A stretch of 64,000 nt of DNA from Marinimicrobium agarilyticum DSM 16975 (GCF_000423345.1 NZ_AUHU01000011.1:84164-148163), one strand, 5' to 3'. Shown: positions 1-9,154, numbered from the stretch's first letter. Translations and numbers: made by a program. The notes: generated by a model not told the origin, from the sequence alone.

Positions 1-2
1 CC

Positions 3-929
3 CAGGAACTGCCCACCCGAACCCCGGAACTCATCAAGGGCCTGGAAGCTCTGGGGGTGAAACCCGAGCAGGCCCGCGACTATGGTATGGACATGATCGC
101 CCGGGTGCACGATCTGGGCTATCTGCGTTTTCTCGAGTCCGCCCACCGACGCTGGCCGGAAGACTGGGGCGAAGAAGTCATGTCCAATATTTTCGTGCGC
201 TCCCCCAACCCCCTGCGGGGCATTCTGGCCGAATCCGCCCGCTACCAGGCGGACGGCAGTTGCCCCATCGGCCCCCATACCTGGGAGGCGGCCTACTGGT
301 CCGCGCAAAGTGCCCTCTCAGGCGCGGATGAGTTACTGGCTGGCGAGCGCCTCGCCTACGCCCTCTGCCGCCCACCGGGCCATCACGCCCGGCGCGACGC
401 AGCCGGGGGCTTTTGCTACCTGAATAACGCCGCCATCGCCGCCGAAGCCTTGCGAACGAAGTACGACCGGGTCGCGATTCTGGACCCGGACATGCACCAC
501 GGCCAGGGCGTGCAGGAGATCTTCTACGAGCGGGACGACGTTCTGTATATCTCCATCCACGGCGATCCCACCAACTTCTACCCGGTGGTAAGCGGCTTTG
601 AAGACGAGCGCGGTGCCGGCCCGGGTTACGGCTACAACATCAACATGCCCATGCCCCACGGCTCGCCCGAGTCCGTATTTTTCGAAAAACTGGCGGACGC
701 CGCCGATGCCATTCGCTTGTACGAGCCTGATGTCCTGATTGTCGCCCTCGGCTTCGATGTTTACCACGAAGACCCGCAAGCCAAAGTCGCCGTCAGCACC
801 GAGGGCCTGGGCCATATGGGCGAAGGCATTAAAGCGATGGGGCTGCCCACGTTGGTGGTACAGGAGGGAGGTTACCATCTGGAATCCCTGGCGACCAACG
901 CCAAGCATTTCTTTGATGGCTTGCGTTGA
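3..929 (+). CDS. Acetylpolyamine amidohydrolase / histone deacetylase family protein (5' end outside window)
   Basis: Class II-like HDAC superfamily enzyme, expected to remove acetyl groups from acetylated polyamines or protein lysines in the cytoplasm with a catalytic zinc. The frame is open from base 3, so the gene starts upstream of the window; a GTG at 57 lies in frame but is probably internal, because the codons before it read like the usual N-terminal helix of the family. Counting from that GTG, the active-site His pair is at H109-H110 in RPPGHHA, the zinc ligands are D145 and H147 in the DPDMHHG motif and D234 in GFDVYHEDP. The RVHDLGYLRFL stretch near the start is typical of acetylpolyamine amidohydrolases. 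The stop overlaps the ATG of the next gene (TGATG). Family is certain; the substrate is inferred. Confidence 0.9.
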   Translation, partial: QELPTRTPELIKGLEALGVKPEQARDYGMDMIARVHDLGYLRFLESAHRRWPEDWGEEVMSNIFVRSPNPLRGILAESARYQADGSCPIGPHTWEAAYWSAQSALSGADELLAGERLAYALCRPPGHHARRDAAGGFCYLNNAAIAAEALRTKYDRVAILDPDMHHGQGVQEIFYERDDVLYISIHGDPTNFYPVVSGFEDERGAGPGYGYNINMPMPHGSPESVFFEKLADAADAIRLYEPDVLIVALGFDVYHEDPQAKVAVSTEGLGHMGEGIKAMGLPTLVVQEGGYHLESLATNAKHFFDGLR

Positions 930-1207
930 TGCTTTGGTTAGGCGTTCCTTTGGCGTTGTTGCTTCCCATCTACGCCCACTGGCGGCTACCCCCGCTCGCG
1001 GAAAACCGCTGGTCGCGCTGGCTGACCGGCGGTTTTCTGGTGTTGCTCGGTGTGGGGGTCGGTTGGGCAACGGCCTTCCGCTATTTCCCCATGGTGGATG
1101 GCGCAGAACGCTGGGCACTGTTTCTTATCGGTTTTGGCGTGGCTCACTTTCCGGCGGCCGCTGTTCTGTTTCTGAAGCATCGCGAACATCGCGAGCGTCG
1201 GCGCTGA
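929..1207 (+). CDS. Small two- to three-helix membrane protein
   Basis: I do not recognise a named family. The product is 92 residues, with hydrophobic segments at about 3-15, 32-48 and 62-80 and a strongly basic tail (HREHRERRR), as expected for a small inner-membrane protein with a cytoplasmic C-terminus. The ATG overlaps the stop of the preceding deacetylase gene, so the two are very likely translationally coupled and co-transcribed. A TTG three bases upstream could also serve as start. Function unknown. Confidence 0.7.
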   Translation: MLWLGVPLALLLPIYAHWRLPPLAENRWSRWLTGGFLVLLGVGVGWATAFRYFPMVDGAERWALFLIGFGVAHFPAAAVLFLKHREHRERRR

Positions 1208-1208
1208 G

Positions 1209-1242
1209 TTTCACTGCGTAGCGATAAGCAGACGAAGTGAAA
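1209..1242. terminator. Imperfect inverted repeat after the deacetylase operon
   Basis: TTTCACT-g-CGT at 1209-1219 pairs with ACG-a-AGTGAAA at 1232-1242 across a 12-base loop. It lies directly after the small membrane protein and before the convergent TM2 gene, where a bidirectional terminator would be expected. There is no clear T tract, so the call is tentative. Confidence 0.4.
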
Positions 1243-1245
1243 TTT

Positions 1246-1707
1246 CTACTGCTTTGGGGGTTGAGTGGGGCTAACGGGATGCTTCCCCATGACCACCGTC
1301 CGGAAGAACAAATAGGCGGCCGCCACAATGAAAATATGAGTGAAGTCGAACGAGTAAGGATCGCCCAACCAAAGGCTATATATCTGGAGGAACAAAAGTG
1401 CCCAGAAAGGCAAGGAGACTATGAAAATTAATAACCTAACGTTGGCTTTTATCTTGACGGTGTTGTCCATAATAAAGGCTTCCTTATATTTTCTGCCCAA
1501 TGAATCACTAAGTTCACCAAATAAGATAATTATAAAATCAATAAAAGCCCAAATGTCTAGACCGCCTAGAGTTAATAATTGAACTGTTGCTGATTTCATT
1601 TTTCCAGTGTAAAAGCGATGAGCTCCAAAAACCCCAAAGAAAAACGCAAGTATTGCTGTCAGAGTTCGGCTCTTATCGCTTCTATCTTCTACAGTTTTTA
1701 TTTCCAT
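1246..1707 (-). CDS. TM2 domain-containing membrane protein
   Basis: The segment AILAFFFGVFGAHRFYTGK followed by a second hydrophobic stretch (about residues 14-60) is a TM2 domain: two helices joined by a short turn with the FGAHRFY signature. A second hydrophobic pair follows at about residues 88-130. Function of such stand-alone TM2 proteins is unknown. I chose the ATG at 1707, which places the TM2 domain near the N-terminus as usual. A GTG at 1848 in the same frame overlaps the stop of the upstream lipoprotein gene and would add 47 residues, so coupled translation from there is possible. Base composition is AT-richer than the flanks. Confidence 0.75.
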   Translation of the reverse strand: MEIKTVEDRSDKSRTLTAILAFFFGVFGAHRFYTGKMKSATVQLLTLGGLDIWAFIDFIIILFGELSDSLGRKYKEAFIMDNTVKIKANVRLLIFIVSLPFWALLFLQIYSLWLGDPYSFDFTHIFIVAAAYLFFRTVVMGKHPVSPTQPPKQ

Positions 1708-1844
1708 TTCCTTTTTTAAATTGACGCATTTAGCTGATGCCGGAGTTAGAGGGGGAAGGGGTGGCCAGTGAAGGTGGGCTTTTACAATGCTGGCAACCTT
1801 ATTAAATACGTAAGCAATATGATTTATGTCGTCGGTCTGCGGAG

Positions 1845-2174
1845 TCACTCTAAACTCTGATCTACCGATAAAGCGCAGTTGTACGAATAGCTTTCACCAG
1901 TTTTGGCTTTAGAACATAAATAACGTTTTCCTTTGCATGTGGCCATCCATACATTTGAGGTCAGCCCTATTGATAACTCATCGGAAACAACGCCGTCTGC
2001 AGTTACAAAATTAATGTCATTATCATTAGGAAAGCAACCAGTGTAGCCGGCGCTTATAGTTTGAAGGCTGCTCTTTATTAAATCCGAATAGGCTGTGGTT
2101 GTTGCTGTACTGCAGCCAGAAAAAAATAGCGGAAAAGTTACAATAATAAGATATTTTTTGTGGTTGATTTGCAT
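1845..2174 (-). CDS. Small lipoprotein, paralogue of the neighbouring lipoprotein
   Basis: A 109-residue product with a lipoprotein signal: basic start, hydrophobic core and lipobox FFSGC with the modified Cys near residue 21. The ATG has an AAGGAG ribosome site eight bases upstream. The mature part contains SAGYTGCFP, then W-M-A-T-C and Y-L-C-S. The same cysteine pattern appears in the gene at 2315-2599 (SAGPTGCLP, W-T-V-T-C, H-V-C-S), so the two are diverged duplicates. The conserved cysteines suggest a disulfide-bonded periplasmic fold. I know no named family. It runs into the TM2 gene, so the two may form an operon. Confidence 0.75.
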   Translation of the reverse strand: MQINHKKYLIIVTFPLFFSGCSTATTTAYSDLIKSSLQTISAGYTGCFPNDNDINFVTADGVVSDELSIGLTSNVWMATCKGKRYLCSKAKTGESYSYNCALSVDQSLE

Positions 2175-2314
2175 CGAAATTCTCCTTGTTTAACTACACT
2201 ATATGGGTGGGGGTGCCGTTTCTGGTGTTGCGGGGCAACCTCCACTCAACGTCGCCGACGGGACGGATGTCTCACTTAATGGAATGGTTATGAACTCCTG
2301 CCATATCGCTAACC

Positions 2315-2599
2315 CTATTTGGCTAAAGGGCTACAACTTGCTGTATTTTCATCTACTCCAGCAGCCGAACATACATGAACAGTCGACGTGCATGTTACGG
2401 TCCATACGCCATGAACGTTCCATTTTGGGTCGATAAACTCTACTTCCATGTCAGCTGGTAGACAACCAGTAGGTCCAGCACTCATGTACCTGATCTTCTC
2501 TTTTGCAAATTCCGAGTTATTTACGTTATATGGTGTCACACAACCAGCCATGAGAAGCGAGAGACACAATGTGACGTTAAAATTGAACGTGTTGCTCAT
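2315..2599 (-). CDS. Small lipoprotein, second copy of a duplicated pair
   Basis: A 94-residue product with signal peptide and lipobox LMAGC. Its mature region repeats the cysteine framework of the 1845-2174 gene: SAGPTGCLPADMEVEF, WTVTC, HVCS and a final C-S-P. An AAAGGA ribosome site precedes the ATG. The 140-base gap to the next lipoprotein holds no gene. The pair lies in an AT-richer patch between GC-rich housekeeping genes, which suggests acquisition by transfer. Function unknown; outer-membrane or periplasmic location is inferred from the signal. Confidence 0.7.
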   Translation of the reverse strand: MSNTFNFNVTLCLSLLMAGCVTPYNVNNSEFAKEKIRYMSAGPTGCLPADMEVEFIDPKWNVHGVWTVTCTSTVHVCSAAGVDENTASCSPLAK

Positions 2600-2971
2600 G
2601 TTTTTTCCTTTCTCAAGGGTAACAATATTATTAGCCGGAGGGTTTCCGTATTTCGCGTTTGGATGTTTTTATATCATGCTCAATGGGCCGCGTCACTCGC
2701 GGTTTAGAATGTATCGAAATAAGAATGACGGGGTAAGAAACGGAAAGTGTCGTTGCTGATATGTTATACGGAAATATGTAGGGGGCATTACCATTCACAG
2801 TTAGCTGCGGGAAGGTTAATGTGCCAATAATGCTTCTACAGGAAGTCAATGATGAAATGATGCGTCGGCATTGCGCCAATCGCACCACTTAAACCTTCAT
2901 TCGTTGGATCAGGTGTTTTATCCTGGCCCATCAGAAGTGCCTTCCAGCCCCGCAAGGGCTGGCTGGTGAGA
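2600..2971. other. AT-rich intergenic stretch without a supported gene
   Basis: No reading frame here has a credible start, ribosome site or recognisable motif. The only clear structure is CCAGCCC-cgcaa-GGGCTGG at 2944-2962, a short hairpin just beyond the stop of ybiT, which may end or stabilise its transcript although no T run follows. Confidence 0.5.
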
Positions 2972-4552
2972 TCAAAGCCCTTGGCTGCGTAAGTACTCCT
3001 CATAGGAGCCGTGAAAGTCCACCAACCCTTCTGGTCTCATATCGATAATTCGTGTCGCGAGGGAAGAGACAAATTCCCGGTCGTGGCTGACGAACACCAA
3101 TGTGCCGGGGTAATTCTCCAAGGCCAGGTTCAAGGCCTCGATGGATTCCATGTCCAGGTGGTTGGTGGGTTCGTCCATCAGCATGACGTTGGGGTTGAGC
3201 AGGGTCAGCTTGCCGAACAGCATCCGGCCCTGCTCGCCGCCGGAAATCACTTTCACGGATTTTTTCACGTCGTCGTTTGAGAAGAGCATTCGCCCAAGCG
3301 CGCCGCGCACCACTTGCTCATCGCCGGTGGTCCACTGTTGCATCCACTCAAACAGTGTCGCCTCATAGGCAAAATCGTCGGAATGGTCTTGTGCTACATA
3401 GCCTACATCGGCTTGCTCGGCCCATTTGATGGTGCCGGCGTCCGGGGTGACGTCGCCGTACAGGCAGCGCAGCAGGGTGGTTTTACCCGCGCCGTTGGGG
3501 CCGATGATGGCGACCTTCTCGCCGGCTTCAATACTCAGGCTCAAGTCCTTGAACAGAGACCTGTCAAAGGCCTTTTCTGCTTTTTCCGTCACCACGGCCA
3601 GGCGGTGCAGTTTCTTGTTCTGGGAAAACCGGATAAAGGGACTGATCCGGCTGGAGGGTGGTATATCCTCAAGTTGGATTTTCTCCAGCTGCTTGGCTCG
3701 CGAGGTAGCCTGCTTGGCTTTGGAGGCGTTGGCAGAGAATCGACTCACGAACGCCTGCAGATCGGCGATCTGGGTCTTTTTCTTGGCGTTTTCGTTGTGC
3801 AGCCGTTCGCGGGCGGCGGTGGAGGCCGTCATATAGTCGTCGTAGTTGCCCGGATAGATGCGCAGCTCGCCAAAGTCCAGGTCTGCCATGTGGGTGCACA
3901 CACTGTTCAGGAAGTGCCGGTCGTGCGAAATGATGATGATGGTGCTGTTGCGCTGGGTCAGAACACCTTCCAGCCAGCGGATAGTGTTGATGTCCAGGTT
4001 GTTGGTGGGCTCGTCCAGCAGCAGTACGTCCGGGTCCGAAAACAGGGCCTGGGCCAGCAGTACTCGCAGCTTCCAGCCGGGGGCGATGGCGCTCATGGGG
4101 CCGGTATGTTGATCCTCGGGAATTTCCAGGCCCAGCAGAAGCTCGCCCGCGCGGGCCTCGGCGGTATAGCCATCCAGCTCGGCGAACTGCACCTCCAGCT
4201 CGGCGACCTTCATGCCATCGTCTTCGCTCATCTCCGGCAGGCTGTAGATACGGTCGCGCTCGGCTTTCACTCGCCACAGCTCGGTGTGCCCCATGATCAC
4301 GGTATCCAGCACTGTGTACTCTTCATAGGCGAACTGGTCCTGGCGCAGCATCCCCATGCGGACGTTGGGCTCCAGCATGACCTGGCCGCCGGAGGGCTCC
4401 AGCTCGCGCCCCAGAATCTTCATAAACGTGGACTTGCCGCAGCCGTTGGCGCCGATCAGGCCGTAGCGGTTGCCGTTGTTGAATTTGACGGAGACGTTCT
4501 CGAACAGGGGCTTGGCCCCGAACTGCATGGTAATATTGGCGGTAGAGATCAC
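2972..4552 (-). CDS. ybiT: ABC-F family ATPase YbiT
   Basis: Soluble twin-ATPase of the ABC-F group, whose characterised members act on ribosomes at the exit-site region rather than in transport. Two ATP-binding cassettes are present: Walker [10 protein letters not shown] with [11 protein letters not shown] in the first, and [18 protein letters not shown] and [10 protein letters not shown] in the second, joined by the charged linker region. Similarity to Escherichia coli YbiT is close throughout ([19 protein letters not shown] at the start, EEYLRSQGL at the end). I placed the start at the GTG at 4552, which aligns with the family N-terminus; the in-frame codons further upstream encode a low-complexity Arg/Pro sequence and are probably not translated. 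The gene stands alone. Confidence 0.93.
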   Translation of the reverse strand: MISTANITMQFGAKPLFENVSVKFNNGNRYGLIGANGCGKSTFMKILGRELEPSGGQVMLEPNVRMGMLRQDQFAYEEYTVLDTVIMGHTELWRVKAERDRIYSLPEMSEDDGMKVAELEVQFAELDGYTAEARAGELLLGLEIPEDQHTGPMSAIAPGWKLRVLLAQALFSDPDVLLLDEPTNNLDINTIRWLEGVLTQRNSTIIIISHDRHFLNSVCTHMADLDFGELRIYPGNYDDYMTASTAARERLHNENAKKKTQIADLQAFVSRFSANASKAKQATSRAKQLEKIQLEDIPPSSRISPFIRFSQNKKLHRLAVVTEKAEKAFDRSLFKDLSLSIEAGEKVAIIGPNGAGKTTLLRCLYGDVTPDAGTIKWAEQADVGYVAQDHSDDFAYEATLFEWMQQWTTGDEQVVRGALGRMLFSNDDVKKSVKVISGGEQGRMLFGKLTLLNPNVMLMDEPTNHLDMESIEALNLALENYPGTLVFVSHDREFVSSLATRIIDMRPEGLVDFHGSYEEYLRSQGL

Positions 4553-4780
4553 AAAAAGGGTCCAACTGGGAGGTGAGCGCCGGAATCGGGCGAAATGGGC
4601 GCGCAGTCTACCGGATACTGGCGTCCAGCCCAACCGGAATCGATGAGCGGGCGTTGTGGCTATGCCACCTCTGTCGTCTATACTCACGCCAGTGGGGCAA
4701 GGCGGCGCTGCCGTTTGAGGGTTGTTTTGCGGTAAACCACCGTTACCATTATTGTCATTTCATCAGGAGAGGGGAGAACA

Positions 4781-5308
4781 ATGACGAGTACTTCAGGATA
4801 CTCCGCAATTTCCATTGTCAATCACTGGGTGACGGCCTTGCTGGTCGTGGCCATGTTGCTGTTGGGCTTTATGGCCGCAGCGGCGCCCTCAAGGGAGGTC
4901 GGTGGTTTCATTATGTCGGTGCACATCAGCCTGGGGTTCTTTGCGTTCTGGTTCGTGCTCTGGCGGGTGGCCTATCGCCTTTATCAGGGCTTTCCCCCGA
5001 CCCAGGGTGATGTTCGCTGGCAGCGGCTGCTGGCCTGGTGGGTGCACCGGCTGATGCTGTGGCTTCTGTTGCTACAGGTGTTTACCGGGCCGCTCTACCT
5101 GTTTACCGAAAACGAGGGCGTGAATGTGTTTGGGTGGTTCACGGTGATGATTCCGCTGGAGAGCCTGGCGGTGATCCACGAGCCGGTTGAAACCCTTCAT
5201 GTCATCACGGGCCTGTACATTATTCCTGCGCTGATTGCGATGCATTTTGTTGGGGCCGTTCATTACTTCTGGAATCGTTCGAAAACGACACCCACCGAAA
5301 TCTCTTGA
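4781..5308 (+). CDS. Cytochrome b561 family protein
   Basis: Four-helix inner-membrane di-haem protein that passes electrons from the quinone pool. Four hydrophobic segments are clear (about 17-36, 46-64, 86-106 and 141-161). Candidate haem ligands are H15 (VNHW), H48 (SVHISLG), H89, H140 and H155, fitting the bacterial YodB/CybB pattern. The length of 175 residues is normal. A GGGGAGA ribosome site precedes the ATG. It is transcribed alone and converges on the DUF3617 gene. The physiological partner is not visible; superoxide:quinone activity is known for CybB but only possible here. Confidence 0.9.
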   Translation: MTSTSGYSAISIVNHWVTALLVVAMLLLGFMAAAAPSREVGGFIMSVHISLGFFAFWFVLWRVAYRLYQGFPPTQGDVRWQRLLAWWVHRLMLWLLLLQVFTGPLYLFTENEGVNVFGWFTVMIPLESLAVIHEPVETLHVITGLYIIPALIAMHFVGAVHYFWNRSKTTPTEIS

Positions 5309-5315
5309 CCGCTCA

Positions 5316-5352
5316 CTCAGCCGGGCCGGGGTAACATACCGGCCCGGCTGAG
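5316..5352. terminator. Perfect 14-bp inverted repeat between convergent genes
   Basis: CTCAGCCGGGCCGG at 5316-5329 is the exact reverse complement of 5339-5352, with a nine-base loop. It sits between the stops of the cytochrome b561 and DUF3617 genes. There is no T tract on either side, but the position and stability fit a shared bidirectional terminator. Confidence 0.6.
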
Positions 5353-5365
5353 CTGAAAGACCCGG

Positions 5366-5908
5366 TTACTGGGCTTTGAGCTCGTCAGAGCAGCCTTCTT
5401 TTAGAAACTTCCCCGTAATATCCAGCGTGAGGTTGCCCGACACACCGGGAAACTGAGAGGGCATGGTCACATTCCCCTTATAGCGCTCACCATTCTCGAT
5501 CTGGAATTCACCCTTGGCCCCCGACTCGGGGCAGGTCAGCGTGATGTCCGAGTCTTTTCCGTCCCGGGTCACTGTGTGTTCGCAGCTCGCGTCATCGGCG
5601 AAATTGAATTCGACGTTGTCTATCTCTTCCTGGGTCATGCAGTCTTTTTGGGGCTCTCCATTAAAAAGACTGAACGGGTTCATTTGCTCGGCCATGGCCC
5701 GGCTCTGCTCGGGCAGGGCGGCCAGCTGCGCTTCCATCTGTTCGATTCGTTTCTCCAGCTCGCCGGAGTCCGAACTCATCTGCATGGTCATTTCCCAGGT
5801 GCCGGGCTTGAGGTAGACGGATTCGGCCTGGGCGGAGCCGCCAGCGAGCGCAAGGCAGGATAGGGGCAGAAGAAGGGCGCGTTTTATAAACGTCGGGATA
5901 GCATTCAT
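5366..5908 (-). CDS. DUF3617 periplasmic protein
   Basis: A secreted protein of 180 residues. A signal peptide ends at about residue 23 (LAGGSAQA). The mature part has LKPGTWEMTMQM, the DUF3617 hallmark (pathway G-x-W-E), a short Gln/Glu-rich coiled segment at about 45-70, the D-C-M-T motif with C-E-H later, and a C-terminal beta-rich half ending in a Cys. DUF3617 proteins are uncharacterised periplasmic proteins of Proteobacteria. The ATG at 5908 has an AAGGAG site eight bases upstream; a longer frame exists but lacks a ribosome site and would bury the signal peptide. Confidence 0.85.
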   Translation of the reverse strand: MNAIPTFIKRALLLPLSCLALAGGSAQAESVYLKPGTWEMTMQMSSDSGELEKRIEQMEAQLAALPEQSRAMAEQMNPFSLFNGEPQKDCMTQEEIDNVEFNFADDASCEHTVTRDGKDSDITLTCPESGAKGEFQIENGERYKGNVTMPSQFPGVSGNLTLDITGKFLKEGCSDELKAQ

Positions 5909-6060
5909 AACAAAACTCCTTGTTAACCATGTTGTGGGTGGGGAGGGGCAGACGTTGCCCACGTTTTGGATTGTGCCCCGCTTGCTCGCTGAGTTCAAAC
6001 AGTCTCTCTGTGCTCGGCAGGTGCCTTTATTAATCTGAATGTATCGGTTGTTTGGTGTCG

Positions 6061-6097
6061 ATAGCCATTAGCTATTTATGTCATTGATATATAGAAT
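6061..6097 (+). promoter_or_regulatory. OxyR-like operator upstream of ahpC
   Basis: ATAG-N7-CTAT at 6061-6075, then N7, ATTG at 6083-6086, N7, and GAAT at 6094-6097. The first half matches the OxyR tetramer pattern (ATAG-N7-CTAT-N7-ATAG-N7-CTAT) exactly; in the second half ATTG matches 3 of 4 and GAAT 2 of 4. A possible -10 TAGTAT lies at 6121-6126, so the operator would sit next to the -35 as in OxyR-activated promoters. Binding is inferred. Confidence 0.65.
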
Positions 6098-6178
6098 TTC
6101 AATTAGTCTGATATTCCTAATAGTATAGCTATCGTTATCTAGTCATTCATTGAAACCAACGACGAGGAGCTATACCGA

Positions 6179-6745
6179 ATGTCTCGCTACATCGAATCCG
6201 AACTGAAACCCTTCAGCGCCCAGGCTTACCACAATGGTGAGTTCACCAAAATCAGCGACAGCGATGTCAAAGGCAAGTGGGCCGTGGTCTTCTTCTACCC
6301 GGCTGATTTTACCTTTGTCTGTCCCACCGAGCTGGGCGACTTGGCGGATAACTACGCCGAATTCCAGAAGCTGGGTGTGGAAATCTACTCCGTGTCCACC
6401 GATACCCACTTCACCCACAAGGCGTGGCACGATTCCTCCGAGACCATCGGCAAGATCCAGTTTCCGATGATCGGTGACCCGACCGGCCAGATCACCCGCA
6501 ACTTCAATGTGATGATTGAAGAAGAGGGGATCGCTGATCGCGGTACCTTTGTGATCGACCCGGAAGGTCGTATCCAACTGGTGGAAATCACCGCCGGCGG
6601 CATTGGTCGCGACGCCTCCGAATTGCTGCGCAAGATCAAGGCGGCCCAGTACATCGCGGCGCACCCGGGTGAAGTCTGCCCCGCCAAGTGGAAGGAAGGT
6701 GAAGAAACACTCGCTCCCTCCCTGGACCTGGTTGGCAAAATCTAA
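6179..6745 (+). CDS. ahpC: Alkyl hydroperoxide reductase subunit C (2-Cys peroxiredoxin)
   Basis: Cytosolic peroxidase that reduces hydrogen peroxide, organic peroxides and peroxynitrite and is recharged by AhpF. The peroxidatic cysteine is C48 in FTFVCPTE and the resolving cysteine C167 in [10 protein letters not shown]. The 188-residue length, the GGIGR loop and the LDLVGKI tail match the decameric AhpC/Prx1 class of enterobacteria. A GAGGAG ribosome site precedes the ATG. The OxyR-like operator upstream suggests peroxide induction. A hairpin terminator separates it from ahpF, so AhpC is probably made in excess over AhpF. Confidence 0.97.
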   Translation: MSRYIESELKPFSAQAYHNGEFTKISDSDVKGKWAVVFFYPADFTFVCPTELGDLADNYAEFQKLGVEIYSVSTDTHFTHKAWHDSSETIGKIQFPMIGDPTGQITRNFNVMIEEEGIADRGTFVIDPEGRIQLVEITAGGIGRDASELLRKIKAAQYIAAHPGEVCPAKWKEGEETLAPSLDLVGKI

Positions 6746-6777
6746 ACCCGGTTCTCCCTTCTGGCTTTTCACGCTTT

Positions 6778-6803
6778 GGCCCACCTCTGGGTGGGCCCTT
6801 TTT
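6778..6803 (+). terminator. Intrinsic terminator between ahpC and ahpF
   Basis: GGCCCACC at 6778-6785, loop TCTG, GGTGGGCC at 6790-6797, followed by C and five T at 6799-6803. A textbook hairpin plus U tract inside the ahpCF operon. Partial read-through would give fewer ahpF than ahpC transcripts. Confidence 0.85.
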
Positions 6804-6837
6804 ACCTAACGACTGTTAACCGACGAAGGACACACTG

Positions 6838-8436
6838 ATGTTGGATGCAAACCTGAAACAGCAACTGGACACCTACTTGCAGAAAATCGTCAACCCGATC
6901 GAAATTCGTGTGTCCGGTAACGAGTCCTCCAAGTCTTCCGAGCTGGAGAGTCTGGCGAGCGAAATCGCCGAGCTTTCCGGTCAAATTGAATTGAAACCCG
7001 GTTCCGGCAAACGCCAGCCGGCCATGGCCATTGCCCCGGCCGGGGAAGCGCCGCGCGTGAGTTTCGCCGGTATTCCTATGGGGCATGAGTTCACTTCTCT
7101 GGTACTGGCATTGCTGCAAGCCGGTGGTCACCCGTCAAAGGCGGACCCCGAGGTGTTGGAGCAGGTGCGCCAGCTCGAGGGTGAGTTCCACTTTGAAACC
7201 TATATTTCCCTGTCGTGCCAGAACTGTCCGGACGTGGTACAGGCGCTGAACCTGATGGCGCGGTTGAACCCGAACATCACCCACGAAATGATCGACGGGG
7301 CATTGTTCCAGCAAGAAGTGGACGAGCGTCAGGTAATGGCGGTCCCGGCCGTCTACCTGAACGGCGAGCACTTCGGCCAGGGTCGTATGAGCCTGGAAGA
7401 AATCGTGAACAAGCTCGACACCGGCGCCGCCAAGCGTAAAGCGGCCGCCCTGAGCGAACGCGACCCCTATGACGTGTTGATTGTCGGCGGCGGTCCGGCC
7501 GGCGCGGCAGCGGCCATCTACGCCGCTCGTAAAGGCGTGCGTACCGCACTACTGGCGGAGCGTTTCGGCGGCCAGGTGATGGATACCATGGGTATTGAGA
7601 ACTTCGTCTCGGTCCCGTACACGGAAGGCCCCAAGCTGTCCGCCGGTCTGGAGCAACACGTGAAAGAGTACGGTGTGGACATCATCACCGAACAGCGAGC
7701 GGCCAGTATCAGCCGCCATAAAATGCTCGACCTGGAGCTTGAAAGCGGTGCCACGCTGTCCAGTAAATCCGTGGTGCTTGCCACCGGCGCGCGCTGGCGC
7801 GAGCTGGGTGTGCCGGGCGAAGCCAAGTACCGCACCAAGGGTGTGGCTTACTGCCCCCACTGCGATGGCCCCTTCTTCAAGGGCAAGCACGTGGCGGTGA
7901 TCGGCGGCGGCAACTCCGGGATTGAAGCGGCCATTGATCTGGCCGGCATCGTCAAACACGTCACCGTGCTGGAATTCGGTGATCAGTTGAAGGCGGACGA
8001 GGTCCTTCAGAGAAAAGCACGCTCCATGCCCAATGTGGACATTCTGACCAGCGCTCAGACCACCGAAATTACCGGTGACGGCAACAAGGTCACCGGTCTG
8101 ACCTACACCGATCGGACCTCGGGGGAGAGCCACGATGTTGAGCTGGCCGGCGTGTTTATTCAGATTGGCCTGATTCCCAATACCGAGTGGTTGAAGGGCA
8201 GTGACCTGGCGATGAACCGCTTTGGCGAGATCGAGATCGATGAGCGCGGCGCGACTTCCATGCCGGGCGTCTTCGCCGCCGGGGATGCCACCACCGTGCC
8301 CTATAAGCAGATTGTGATCTCCATGGGGGCGGGGGCAACGGCCGCGCTCAGTGCCTTTGATCACCTGATTCGCTCTTCCATGGAAGAGAGTGATGACGAA
8401 AAAAGTCAGTCCCCCGCCAAAGCAGAGATCGCCTGA
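6838..8436 (+). CDS. ahpF: Alkyl hydroperoxide reductase subunit F
   Basis: NADH-dependent flavoprotein that reduces AhpC. The N-terminal tandem thioredoxin-fold domain (about 1-200) carries the redox pair C127/C130 (SCQNC). The thioredoxin-reductase-like part follows: FAD motif GGGPAG at about 217-222, redox pair C339/C342 (CPHC), a second Rossmann motif GGGNSG, and [13 protein letters not shown] near the C-terminus. The 532 residues are slightly longer than usual because of an acidic/Lys tail ([13 protein letters not shown]). It lies 92 bases after ahpC and is probably transcribed from the same promoter through the intervening terminator. Confidence 0.96.
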   Translation: MLDANLKQQLDTYLQKIVNPIEIRVSGNESSKSSELESLASEIAELSGQIELKPGSGKRQPAMAIAPAGEAPRVSFAGIPMGHEFTSLVLALLQAGGHPSKADPEVLEQVRQLEGEFHFETYISLSCQNCPDVVQALNLMARLNPNITHEMIDGALFQQEVDERQVMAVPAVYLNGEHFGQGRMSLEEIVNKLDTGAAKRKAAALSERDPYDVLIVGGGPAGAAAAIYAARKGVRTALLAERFGGQVMDTMGIENFVSVPYTEGPKLSAGLEQHVKEYGVDIITEQRAASISRHKMLDLELESGATLSSKSVVLATGARWRELGVPGEAKYRTKGVAYCPHCDGPFFKGKHVAVIGGGNSGIEAAIDLAGIVKHVTVLEFGDQLKADEVLQRKARSMPNVDILTSAQTTEITGDGNKVTGLTYTDRTSGESHDVELAGVFIQIGLIPNTEWLKGSDLAMNRFGEIEIDERGATSMPGVFAAGDATTVPYKQIVISMGAGATAALSAFDHLIRSSMEESDDEKSQSPAKAEIA

Positions 8437-8461
8437 TCCATTGCAAAGCCGGGTTTCTCAG

Positions 8462-8483
8462 AGCCACCTTTGAGGGTGGCTTT
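8462..8483. terminator. Hairpin after ahpF
   Basis: AGCCACC at 8462-8468 pairs with GGTGGCT at 8475-8481 around a six-base loop, followed by only a few T. It separates ahpF from the convergent mntP gene. Position supports a terminator; the weak T tract lowers confidence. Confidence 0.55.
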
Positions 8484-8523
8484 GGGGTTGGCATTTTTTG
8501 GCTTTAGGGGCGGCTCGTCAGGC

Positions 8524-9099
8524 TCAGGTGGGCGCCGTCAGGTGGTTGAACAAGATGGCGCTCCCCAGCCCCATCAGCACCAGACCGCCGATGACTTCAG
8601 CGCGTTTTCCGACCACTGCTCCCAGAACGCGGCCGAGCATAATCCCGGCGGTGGCCATCAGCAGAGTGGCCACGCCAATCGCGACTGCGGTAGCCATAAT
8701 GTGGACGTCCATAAAGGCCAAACTGACCCCCACGGTCAGTGCGTCCAGGCTGGTGGATAGTGCCGTAATGGCCAAAAGCCAAAAACCGTGGCGTGATTGT
8801 TTGGGCGGCTGGGCGTGCGCGGTATCAGTTTTTAACCCTTCGACCACCATATGACCGCCCAGGCAACCGAGCAGGGCGAAGGCGATCCAGTGATCCCACT
8901 GCGAGACGCTGTCGGCGAAGAGCATGCCCAGTGTCCAGCCTAAAAGGGGGGTAAGGGTTTCGATAACGCCGAAGATGACACCCGTGCGCAAGGCTTCGCT
9001 AAAGTGAGGCTTATTGAGTGCGGTTCCTTTGCTGATGGCGGCTGCAAAGGCATCGGTTGACATGGAAAAGGCGAGTAACAACGTAGAAACGGGAGACAT
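8524..9099 (-). CDS. mntP: Manganese efflux pump MntP
   Basis: Six-helix inner-membrane exporter of Mn2+. The family repeat is visible twice: [11 protein letters not shown] near the N-terminus and [15 protein letters not shown] near the middle, each holding the membrane Asp needed for transport in the MntP family. The 191-residue length is normal. A short His/Gln-rich loop ([11 protein letters not shown]) separates the halves. The long leader contains a yybP-ykoY manganese riboswitch, which independently supports the assignment. Location next to ahpCF fits the link between manganese balance and peroxide stress. Confidence 0.95.
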   Translation of the reverse strand: MSPVSTLLLAFSMSTDAFAAAISKGTALNKPHFSEALRTGVIFGVIETLTPLLGWTLGMLFADSVSQWDHWIAFALLGCLGGHMVVEGLKTDTAHAQPPKQSRHGFWLLAITALSTSLDALTVGVSLAFMDVHIMATAVAIGVATLLMATAGIMLGRVLGAVVGKRAEVIGGLVLMGLGSAILFNHLTAPT

Positions 9100-9113
9100 T
9101 CAGCAATAACCCC

Positions 9114-9154
9114 GGCCGGTGTGATGAGCCCACGACACGCCTACACCACCGGCC
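9114..9154 (-). promoter_or_regulatory. Putative expression-platform hairpin of the mntP riboswitch
   Basis: GGCCGGTG and CACCGGCC (9114-9121 and 9147-9154) form a perfect 8-bp stem between the riboswitch core and mntP. It ends right before the GGGG that could act as the ribosome site, about ten bases from the ATG at 9099. With no T tract after it, translational rather than transcriptional control is more likely. Its exact role is inferred. Confidence 0.5.

Noticed and set aside
333..1118. Long open frame on the minus strand across the deacetylase
   Set aside because: It mirrors the codon bias of a GC-rich gene; no ribosome site, motif or plausible protein composition.
2631..2888. 85-codon minus-strand frame in the AT-rich gap
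   Set aside because: No ribosome site or motif and a low-complexity product; overlaps nothing real but not supported.
3314..4576. 420-codon plus-strand frame opposite ybiT
   Set aside because: Antisense shadow of a strongly conserved gene; product rich in Gly, Val, Gln and His without domains.
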